Positions 26,301 through 34,037 of a stretch of 64,000 nt of DNA are shown here, one piece after another. The translations under genes and the position numbers were made by a program. Location: NCBI RefSeq assembly GCF_964199755.1, contig NC_133898.1, positions 30,073,985 through 30,137,984 of the forward strand. Direction: 5' to 3'. The notes under the pieces are model-generated. The model was not told where the DNA came from. It made no database searches and saw nothing but the letters and a program-made list of their open reading frames with translations. Position 1 is the stretch's first letter, and every line of letters begins with the position of its first letter. Origin of the DNA: Larus michahellis. Taxonomy: Eukaryota; Chordata; Aves; Charadriiformes; Laridae.

Positions 26301-29300
26301 TGACACTGACCATTACCACGTCAAGATAATTGATTAGACAAGTCATCAGGAATTACTGTGTTGCATCAGAGCATTGTAAGGCATTAAGATACAAAGAAGC
26401 ACAGAGCAAAACGAACAAGAGCACTATTGTTTTTGATAACAAACAGCTTCAAGTATTGCTTGACTCTGAAGGTTATAATGTAAAAACCCAGTTTGGTCTG
26501 TTGTCTTTGCAAGATACAATGCAAAGGAAGAGTTCAATCTGATTACTCATGCATCAAAATGACTAGCTAATTTCTATCTCAAGAGCTCTAGTATTCCCTC
26601 ATCTCCATTTACGAAAATGCACTGCTGAAGATTTTGCGAGTTTTTATCATTGGTGCAATGGTACAAAAGTGGGGCACTTCAACTTGAAAATTTGGTATTG
26701 GCAATCAAAATACCCCACTGAGCTTGTCAGTCTTATAAATTATTGGCTAAAAAGGTAAGAGATGGAACTGTCAGTATTTCTTAATTCACTTTGCACTTTA
26801 ACAAATACATTCTCCAATAACTTACCAAGTTTGCGAGTGCTGGTCCCTGGGTAGCAAAAAGACTTGAAAGGCACCGGGTCCTGACGGTAAGCAGTATAGT
26901 TCTTGCGCAAGTCCCATACTTTGATCACACTGAAACAGAAAAGCACAAGTGTCTTCAACTTCAAAATTTCTTTTGCAATGCTGCTAGGGCCTTCTAAGAG
27001 CACGGGAAGATAGGTTGCTCATTGCTGCGGTGCGTCCAGCGCTGAGGAACACAACTGAGCAGAAGTAGAGCAGAGATGTGCTGAAAGCAAAACAATTGCT
27101 CTGCTGCATATGGATGAGGAAGCAGCACTGTCTTCTGTAACTAACACAAGAGGCAACAAGAGCCTGCAAAGTCAACTTTCTTCAACTAGTAAATGGAAAT
27201 ACAACGATGCCTTTATACTCCTGACTTGTAGTTTTAAAAATTAAGTCCTTTGAGTTTTTTGTTGCTCTCCAGGAGCAAGCCTCTCTCACGAGCCATAGGC
27301 AGGAGAGTCAATCTTATCTGCCTCAGAAAGGCTCTGACCACATGGAGACTGCTGAAGAATCAAGTCCTGAGCGGGTAATCTCCATCCTAATCAATGAGTT
27401 TGCTTGAGCTCCAAGATGCTGCAATGGTTCTGGCACCTAAAAGAATGCACCTTTTGTAACTCAAGGCAACATTTTCTCAAGCACACCTACACATAGGCAC
27501 CAACCACCCACTTGCATGCCAAAACAGCTCACTGTCTAACAATAGTCTGTTTATTCGTGGTCCTATATTGTACTCTTCGCTGGGTAAAAAACTGGCTGGA
27601 TGGCCGTGCCCAGAGAGTGGTGGTAAATGGAGTTAAATCCTGTTGGTGTCCGGTCACAAGTGGTGTCCCCCAGGGCTCGGTGCTGGGGCCGGTTCTCTTT
27701 AATATCTTTATCAATGATCTGGATGAAGGGATCGAATGCACCCTCAGTAAGTTCGCAGATGACACTAAACTGGGCGGGCGTGTTGATCTGCTTGAGGGTA
27801 GGTTGGCTCTGCAGAGGGATCTGGACAGGCTGGACCGATGGGCTGAGACCAATGGTATGAGGTTCAACAAGGCCAAGTGCCGGGTCCTGCACTTGGGTCA
27901 CAACAACCCCATGCAGCGCCACAGGATTGGGGCGGAGTGGCTCGAAAGCTGCCTGGCAGAAAAGGACCTGGGGGTGTTGGTGGACAGCCGGCTGAATATG
28001 AGCCAGCAGTGTGCCCAGGTGGCCAAGGCGGCCAACAGCATCCTAGCCTGTATCAGGAATAGTGTGATGAGCCGGACTAGGGAAGTGATCATCCCCCTGT
28101 ACGCGGCACTGGTGAGGCCCCACCTCGAGTACTGCGTTCAGTTTTGGGCCCCTCGCTACAAGAGGGACATGGAGGTGTTGGAGCATGTCCAGAGAAGGGC
28201 TACAAAGCTGGTGAGGGGTCTGGAGGACAAAACTTATGAAGAACGACTGAGGGAGCTGGGGTTGTTTAGCTTGGAGAAGAGGAGGCTGACGGGAGACCTC
28301 ATCACCCTCTACAACTACCTGAAAGGAGGTTGTAGAGAGATGGGGGCTGACCTCTTCTCCCTGGTGACAAGTGATAGGACGAGAGGAAACGGGTTCAAGT
28401 TACATCAGGGGAGGCTTAGATTGGATATTAGGAAACATTTTTTCACTGAAAGGGTTATTAAACATTGGAATAGGCTGCCCAGGGAGGTGGTGGATTCACC
28501 ATCCCTGGAGGTGTTTAAAAAAAGGGTAGATGGGGCACTTAGGGACATGGTTTAGAAGTGGCTTTTGTCAGGGTAGGTTAAAGGTTGGACTCGATGATCT
28601 TAAAGGTCCCTTCCAACCTCAGCAATTCTATGATTCTATGATTCTATGAGTCCATGAGGATAGAGAGAGATGATAAGAACTGCCCCATACCTAAGACAGT
28701 AAAAACAAGTATTTACTACATATGCACAATTTGTCCCAGCGCTGCAATCTCCAGTAAGGAAGAAAAGCATCATTCAGCTTTGCCAATGCAAGCTGACAGC
28801 GTAGCTCTGCTGATTCTACCTAACAGTAACTCTGGCCTTGTAGGCCACTGAGTGATCTTAAAAAAAAAATAATAATCTCCCAATCTCTTTGTGCCACTAA
28901 GAACACACAGAAGAGACAGAAAAGCAGGCATCCTCCCTCCTTACCCATCAACAGCTCCTGCAGAGATAAGAGTATGCTCATCCTGAAGCAGCACCACAGT
29001 TACACTCTGCTGGAAATCCTTAAAAAGAAAAAAAAATATTTTATTTTCTTACAAGGTCAGCAAGATCTTGCTGCTTAGTTCAAGGCCAAGCGAATACCAA
29101 GAAAACCTCCTCCTAGCCAGGCAGGAGAACCTGGAAATACCAGATGCCATTTAGGACACAACAATCCTTGGAACACTCCCACCAGTGAAATTGCCGTTGA
29201 GCGGTTAGTGTTTGGGAAGCAGTTTGAGATTATACCTTTCAGGTCAGAGATAAGAGAGCTGCCTTCATCACAAGGTTTAATAAATTAAATAAGACCAGGT

Positions 29301-32300
29301 TTTACTCCAGTAAGGCAGTAATTTGTGTAGTCAAATCAGTGGGGGAAAAAAAAAAGAAAAAAAATACAACCCTCCCTATCTCCCCCCTCAAAAAACGGAA
29401 TGCTGGCCTCTCCTTTCCTCTCTGGAAAAAAAAAAGATGTATTTTCACATGGCATTTACACAAAGATGGCTTTGGCGGCATGTGGGTTGTTAGACAACTA
29501 AACAATGTCTAAAATTAGCTGTGACAAGTGACCATGACACAGAAACCTATCTCTGCAAAGATAAATGGAAGTATTTACCACATTCAAGCCAAATATTTCT
29601 CATGATAATTACTTAGGAAGACTTCTATGAATAACAATTGTCCTCAGAAGAGAGGCCTACGTTTCGTTTGTTCCTCAGATACCTACCACCAAGGGAGCAA
29701 GTCCTCTTAGGTTCTGCCTCTTCTTCTTTGGTTTGGAAGGAGTCTGCTTGTCAACCACATTGTGTGCTCCACTGATTTGATTCACCTGCCTATAAAATCC
29801 ATCTGAAAGAAATCAAAGACATCTCGATTAATAGTTTCTATGCAATTTTGCTATCACTTGAATAAAACAGGCATCAGCTTGGAATACATCCTAGAAAGTG
29901 ACTGAGACTAACCTTTAAAATCATTAATGTATTCTGAAAACAAAAATTGTTAGTTACATATGAAAACAATGAGAAGAACACAGTAGAAAACAGAAGCACA
30001 TATTACAAAATATTACAGAGGACATTAAAACTAAAACTGGTCTAGGCAGGCTGCCTTTGCAAATCATTACCCTTCGGTCTGGTCTTCAGCATGCGTCCTG
30101 GTGTGGAGCATTTAATCCATCTCATCCTGAGCAGAACTGCACTCACAGGAAGGCTTCCAGTGCTTTTCTACTCCATTTTATAATTTTCTATTTAGCCTTT
30201 TGTCTGGTATTTCTCACTTTATGAAACTTACTGCTTTACTAAAGTAAAGTGACTTTTCTACTCTTTTTCCTATACCTTCCACTTCAGTCACGTGGAGCCT
30301 CCCTTTTCCCCCACTTGACAGTTTGAAGAACCAGGGAACCCGAGACTGATGGAAGAACATGACATGTTCTGGCAGCATAGGCCAGGAAACTGCTGGGATA
30401 GAGCAGTGAACTGGGAGAAGGCATAAGGGCATGACCTGACTGGGGAAGGAAAAGCTCCAGGAAACAGAAAGAGAGGAGCAGAATGAGCTCACCCTCCATT
30501 TAATATGTCTTCCCACAATATATTCAGTTGCTCCCAGCACTCACAAGCTCCTTTGCTCCTGCACTTTCTGCCTGCATTCCTACTGTCGCAGGAGCCTTCC
30601 CAGCTTTGCTTCATCCCTCTGGATGGTTCTGATCTAAGCACTCTCACCCAGCCCATCTATCGCCATGCTGTTCCACACAGGGATGTATTCTGTACTCCCT
30701 GATCTCCTTGCCAATATAAAGAGTATTATCAGGCCAGCACGTATATCATGCTGCAAATCTGAGACTGTTAGAAAGTGGGAAAATGTATTATACATAGAAG
30801 AAATACCTATTCCATCCTTTTACTGTACTAAAGCAGTACACTCTTATCTGACAATCCTCCTCTTCTTATTGAAATGTTGCCTATATCGTAATTGAAAGCA
30901 TTTCCAACAAGTACATCTGAGCACTATTTTTACACAAGATACTGAGCTTTTTTGATACGTATCTGAAAGTTCAGTTACCTTTCTTGTTGCATCTGGTATC
31001 CCAAACCATGATGTTTCCATCTCTGCCTCCAGTACAGAATACAGCTGAGAGAAAGAAATGGAGTGCTATTAGCTTCCGAAAGTGTTCATTTAATTTGTGT
31101 GCCTCTAGCTCTTCTGCCCCAAAACTTGGGATATCAGTCCTAGAAACACGAAAATCATTGTTCTGCCATGCTTTTTGACTAGTTTCCTTACTCTTCCTAG
31201 TCTTTTTTCACTACTACTCTAGAGAAACCAGCTTATGAAAAGAGTATTTACACACTTATGTATGGAAGTAGGTATCATATCTTAAACTTGCCCAAGGCCA
31301 GAAGTGTGCAGATGTTAGCATCAGGTCACCATGAAGTTCCAACAAGTTAGTTTTGCTTCACTGGCTGGGTTGCTGCTCAGTCGGCCTCTGCTATTTGTAA
31401 CTGTCAGTTTCCAAAGCCTTTTTTATCCCCAAAAGTACCAATGTGACAGGGGGAAAGAAGGAGGAAAAACCAGACAACAGGGAATATCAACATTTACCTT
31501 TGTCAAATCTAGAAAAAGCAACCGACTTGAGGCTACACTGGTGACCTTTGCATATGCCAAGAAGCTCGCCGGCTCTCACATCCCACACCTTGGCTGTCTG
31601 ATCTCCTGAAGCAGTGACCTTCAGAGGAAAAAATAAAAAGCTTTAGTCATTTTCTGCACACAGTTTCCAAAGCATTAAAAATAAAGTCAGATGGCAAAAG
31701 ACTGCTTACAATCCTGTGTTCCCCTGGTACCCAGGCAAGGTCAAATACAGCATTTGAGTGAGCCTGCCATTCTAACAAGAAAACAAAAGCCAAGATTAGT
31801 TCAGTGCATCACAGCATATTTTGCAGAACACTAAAGAACATCAGACACTGAAATCAAAACCTGCCAACAGCTCGCCTTGGGCAACACAGAACAATTCACT
31901 TACTACTGCTGTTGTAAGAGCACACTCCTGCTGCTGCTTGGTAAAGAAGACTCAGCAAAGATATGAAATATCCTCAGCAAAGGATTTAAGTCCTGACCAC
32001 ATTTATGTTTAAATGCCTTGTAAAAAGCTTTCTTTGATTCCAGTAAGTTACATACTTGTCACATCAAATGCAGATCACATTCTATATAACATTTACCCTT
32101 AAAGATGAGTTTGCTGGTGGTTTGAGCTTCAGTATCATACAGTCTAACGAATCCTTCTTCATTTGCAACTGCCAGTACGTGCTCCAAATTTGGGGCTGAA
32201 AAGAAATTGAAACGTATTTGTGTATTATGTAGCTGATTCATAATCGTGACCCTGCTCTTTGTGAAGGGCCACAGACACTTTAAATAGGGCACACAGCAAA

Positions 32301-33637
32301 TAGATAGCTGTGAAATGGACAGTATTTACATAGCAATTTAAGCGTTCAAAATGCAGAAATATTGGCAAGCATTTTTTCTAGACGTTCCATTCAGGAATGG
32401 GCAATCAAATGGCTCCAGGAGGAACTTTTGAGGTCATGGCCTCTCTTACCAGCTGTAATAGTTCTCTAATTACAGTTTTCTGTGCCTATACTACCTGTCC
32501 TCTACAATCTCCAGTACCTTTTATGGATCTCAGTTGGAAAAGCCGGAAGCTGCCTTGGAGAAAGGTATAAGCTCACACCAAAAATAGTATGACAAATGAA
32601 AGAATTTTGTCCTAAAGATTCAGGAACTTCCATGCTTTCTTCACTCATCACATATTTTTCCTGGGGAAACTCTACATGTCTAGTGACGTGCATCAACCTC
32701 TTTGATTTCTACATCCTATTCTCCATCCTGTTATATCTTTTATATATTTTGAACAAGGCCCAATTTTTCAACTATGTAGCCGAGCACTGTCACCAAGAGG
32801 ACATACCTTGAAACAAAGCCGAAACAAAGAGACACTAAAATAAATGCTTTGCAGTTACTTCTTGCAGGGAATATTTTCCACCAGTACATCTAGGAGCACC
32901 ATGATCCAATTTATATCACATCTGGGTGCAAGTACACTATTATCAGCTCACTTTAAACCAAGAAACTCTGAAACCAAATCATGAGATATATTTAAAAAAA
33001 AAAACCCACAAAGAAACAACTGACAGCGGTGCCCACACCCCGGCACCTAAAAGGGCCTTTGGGAAGGTGACTTAAACATCAGGAAGACATTTTTCACTGT
33101 GAGGGTGGTGAGCCACTGGAACAAGTTGCCCAGAGAACTTGTGGATGCCCCATCCCTGGAAGTGTTCAAGGCCAGGCTGGATGGGGCTTTGAGCAGCCTG
33201 GTCTAGTGGGAGGTGTCCCTGCCCATGGCAGGGGGTTGGAACTGGATGATCTTTAAGGTCCCTTCCAACCCAAACCATTCTGTGATTCTATGACTTTACC
33301 TGCAGAAAAGGTGCAGCCGAAAGGAGGGACCGGCATTCCCGTTTCCCCGTAGGACAGGTGGTCATCGTCGTGGCTGCACTGGTAGCTATCCAAGAGGTGC
33401 TCCAAGGGAAGTGGCGAGGACCGACCTACAAGGAGACAGACGGGCCGTCACCTTTCCAGGTACCCCCACAGCGCCTGTGGAGGCGCCGGAGTGGCGGGGG
33501 GCACCGGGACCACTGCTACGGCGGTCCCGCTGCCCGGCGGCGGTGCGGTTCGGGACGGGGGTAGCGGTGCGGCCGCGGTACTCACGGGGCGGCGCGGCCG
33601 TGGCCGAGGAGCGGCGGAGCAGCGCGCGGCACAGCAT
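11286..33637 (-). CDS. DTL: DTL (CDT2), CRL4 ubiquitin ligase substrate receptor, 15 coding exons
   Basis: The 15 exons join into 2,196 bp (731 codons plus stop); the human protein is 730 aa. The N-terminal ~420 residues form the WD40 propeller (exons 1-13). Two DDB1-docking WDxR motifs are visible: WDTR at about 168-171 and WDLR at about 244-247. The rest is a long Ser/Pro-rich tail (exon 14) with a conserved [11 protein letters not shown] motif (about 499-509), a basic KRAKRRL motif (about 550-556) and a C-terminal PIP-like box, MRKICTYF (about 717-724). By family knowledge, DTL links DDB1-CUL4 to PCNA on chromatin in the nucleus and directs destruction of CDT1, p21 and SET8 in S phase and after DNA damage. 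The start codon is set by the match of exons 1 and 2 to the human N-terminus and by the CpG-island position. The N-terminal 18 residues diverge from human. All phases are consistent and there is no frameshift or premature stop. Confidence 0.97.
12873..13735 (-). CDS. DTL: DTL coding exon 14 (Ser/Pro-rich regulatory tail)
   Basis: 863 bp, acceptor CTATCAG, donor GTAAGT. It covers residues about 422-709, an unstructured tail with many SP/TP sites. The NTP sequence at Thr464 appears to match the human CDK/FBXO11-regulated threonine (from memory). [25 protein letters not shown] and the [15 protein letters not shown] block are conserved with human; the spacers between them diverge. Confidence 0.96.
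13736..17598 (-). other. DTL: DTL intron 13
   Basis: 3.9-kb intron, AT-rich, with an A-rich run near 14316. No mobile element or nested gene that I can name. Confidence 0.85.
17599..17734 (-). CDS. DTL: DTL coding exon 13 (last WD repeat)
   Basis: 136 bp, acceptor TTGTAG, donor GTAAGG. It encodes [20 protein letters not shown], the last propeller blade, then the linker [17 protein letters not shown]. Confidence 0.95.
17870..18966 (-). other. coding-like track of unknown origin in DTL intron 12
   Basis: Several long open stretches follow one another on the minus strand (same strand as DTL). One from about 18966 to 18630 is broken by a single TAG at 18765. One from about 18640 to 18336 contains [20 protein letters not shown]. 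One from about 18265 to 17870 contains [20 protein letters not shown]. They need frame changes to join. Splice-like sites are present (AG before 18722, GTAAGA after 18630, AG before 18510, GTGAGT after 18408). I recognise no family. It could be a decayed retrocopy, a nested gene, or chance open frames. Confidence 0.3.
19531..19620 (-). CDS. DTL: DTL coding exon 12
   Basis: 90 bp, phase 0 on both sides, acceptor TTTTAAG, donor GTTTGT (a weak +3). It encodes [20 protein letters not shown] and [10 protein letters not shown]. Confidence 0.95.
19621..23288 (-). other. DTL: DTL intron 11
   Basis: 3.7-kb intron, the second-longest in the gene. It holds a short imperfect duplication (AACAAGGTCTT...CTCTGCCTTTCATT) near 21756-21815; nothing else recognised. 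Confidence 0.85.
23289..23401 (-). CDS. DTL: DTL coding exon 11
   Basis: 113 bp, acceptor TTCTCAG, donor GTGAGG. It encodes [20 protein letters not shown] and the [20 protein letters not shown] repeat. It is clearly more GC-rich than its neighbours. Confidence 0.96.
24290..24550. other. CpG-rich block inside DTL intron 10
   Basis: GC- and CpG-rich stretch within an otherwise AT-leaning 2-kb intron, with frequent CG dinucleotides (e.g. GGCACCGACCGGCGGGCAG). No conserved DTL exon lies here. It might be an internal promoter or regulatory island; a donor-like GGTAAGAG occurs on the plus strand near 24295. Confidence 0.4.
25381..25485 (-). CDS. DTL: DTL coding exon 10
   Basis: 105 bp, acceptor TCTATAG, donor GTAAGC. 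It encodes [20 protein letters not shown] and [14 protein letters not shown]. Confidence 0.96.
25809..26176 (-). mobile_element. CR1 LINE 3' fragment
   Basis: About 370 bp in DTL intron 9, same strand as DTL. The minus strand encodes the final CR1 residues ([34 protein letters not shown]) and ends in GTGATTC-type repeats. No other CR1 part is present. Confidence 0.92.
26826..26929 (-). CDS. DTL: DTL coding exon 9 (second WDxR motif)
   Basis: 104 bp, acceptor TTTCAG, donor GTAAGT. It encodes [24 protein letters not shown] is the second DDB1-docking motif. Confidence 0.96.
27575..28649 (+). mobile_element. CR1 LINE, 5'-truncated, with long open RT frame
   Basis: About 1.07 kb in DTL intron 8, antisense to DTL. 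An open frame of about 330 codons (ending 28555) covers the C-terminal part of the CR1 reverse transcriptase: the [10 protein letters not shown] and FADDTKL motifs and the CR1 tail NRLPREVV. It ends in three tandem ATTCTATG-type octamers, the CR1 3' signature. The N-terminal RT part, endonuclease and ORF1 are missing, so it cannot move by itself. The open frame suggests a fairly young copy. Confidence 0.95.
28945..29018 (-). CDS. DTL: DTL coding exon 8
   Basis: 74 bp, acceptor TTTTAAG, donor GTAAGG. It encodes [20 protein letters not shown] and the following GAVDG. Confidence 0.95.
29687..29802 (-). CDS. DTL: DTL coding exon 7
   Basis: 116 bp, acceptor TTTCAG, donor GTAGGT. It encodes the [15 protein letters not shown] loop followed by a basic stretch, [13 protein letters not shown]. 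In human this region is an inter-blade insert. Confidence 0.95.
30979..31044 (-). CDS. DTL: DTL coding exon 6 (first WDxR DDB1-docking motif)
   Basis: 66 bp, acceptor TCTCAG, donor GTAACT. It encodes [20 protein letters not shown]. The WDTR sequence is a DWD/WDxR motif of the kind that contacts DDB1. Confidence 0.96.
31498..31618 (-). CDS. DTL: DTL coding exon 5 (WD repeat)
   Basis: 121 bp, acceptor CTGAAG, donor GTAAAT. It encodes [20 protein letters not shown] followed by [16 protein letters not shown], a full WD repeat. Confidence 0.96.
31710..31771 (-). CDS. DTL: DTL coding exon 4
   Basis: 62 bp, acceptor TTGTTAG, donor GTAAGC. It encodes [18 protein letters not shown] and ends in phase 0. 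Confidence 0.95.
32097..32195 (-). CDS. DTL: DTL coding exon 3 (first WD40 strands)
   Basis: 99 bp, acceptor TTTTCAG, donor GTAAAT. It encodes [20 protein letters not shown], nearly identical to the human first blade. Confidence 0.96.
33072..33293 (+). mobile_element. CR1 LINE 3' fragment beside DTL exon 2
   Basis: About 220 bp in DTL intron 2, antisense to DTL. It shows the CR1 3' sequence (CACTGTGAGGGTGGTGAG, GGTCCCTTCCAACC) and the terminal TGTGATTCTATGA. Its last base is one base outside the +6 position of the DTL exon 2 donor. The 5' border is approximate. Confidence 0.92.
33300..33425 (-). CDS. DTL: DTL coding exon 2
   Basis: 126 bp between a TTGTAG acceptor and a GTAAAG donor. It encodes the conserved segment with [20 protein letters not shown]1 3' end begins at intron position +7, directly beside the donor. 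Confidence 0.95.
33586..33637 (-). CDS. DTL: DTL coding exon 1
   Basis: ATG at 33637-33635, 52 bp, ending in phase 1 before a GTGAGT donor. It encodes [17 protein letters not shown], which differs from the human start (MLFNSVLRQ) but has the same length. It lies inside the CpG island. Confidence 0.9.
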
Positions 33638-33700
33638 GGTCAAGAACGCCTAACGCGCGCGCGGGCCCGGCTCGTAGCACCAACTCCCGCCACCGACCGA

Positions 33701-33709
33701 CCCGCCAAA
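33701..33709 (-). promoter_or_regulatory. E2F-like site
   Basis: On the minus strand this reads TTTGGCGGG, a close match to the E2F consensus, 64-72 bp upstream of the DTL ATG. DTL is a known S-phase-induced gene, so E2F/DREAM control is plausible. Motif match only. Confidence 0.5.
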
Positions 33710-33726
33710 CCGGCCGCCGGCTCCTC

Positions 33727-33731
33727 ATTGG
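33727..33731 (-). promoter_or_regulatory. CCAAT box (NF-Y-like), proximal
   Basis: CCAAT on the minus strand (ATTGG on plus), 90 bp upstream of the DTL ATG, in the context ACCAATGAGGAG. Confidence 0.5.
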
Positions 33732-33769
33732 TCAGCAGGCGCCCGGTTGCGCCGCGCCCTCTCCCTCTG

Positions 33770-33774
33770 ATTGG
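33770..33774 (-). promoter_or_regulatory. CCAAT box (NF-Y-like), distal
   Basis: A second CCAAT on the minus strand (CCCAATCAGAG), 43 bp from the first. Paired CCAAT boxes about four helical turns apart are typical of cell-cycle promoters. Confidence 0.5.
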
Positions 33775-33892
33775 GTGGCGCGCAGAGAGGGCAGGGCCTC
33801 CCGGGCCACACCCACCCCCCGGCGGCCGTGGTTCAGCGGCGCGCGGCGCCTGCGCACACATCCCCCTCGGGCTGAGGCGGCGGGAGGGCCAC

Positions 33893-33904
33893 TGCGCGTG
33901 CGCG
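33893..33904. promoter_or_regulatory. NRF1-like palindromic site
   Basis: TGCGCGTGCGCG; its complement CGCGCACGCGCA fits the NRF1 consensus YGCGCAYGCGCR at every position. It lies 43 bp upstream of the INTS7 ATG. A half site (CTGCGCAC) lies near 33850. Confidence 0.5.
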
Positions 33905-33946
33905 GCGGCCGGTGCGGGGCGGGGAGCGGCGCTGAGGGAGGCCGGC

Positions 33947-34037
33947 ATGGCTGCCAGCGCCAAGTCCTTCCTAGCCGATGCGGGCTATGGCGAGCAGGAG
34001 CTGGACGCCAACTCTGCCCTCATGGAGCTGGACAAAG
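33947..34037 (+). CDS. INTS7: INTS7 coding exon 1
   Basis: ATG at 33947, 91 bp, donor GTGAGG. It encodes the start MAASAKSFLADAGYGEQELD through ANSALMELDK. Confidence 0.95.
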
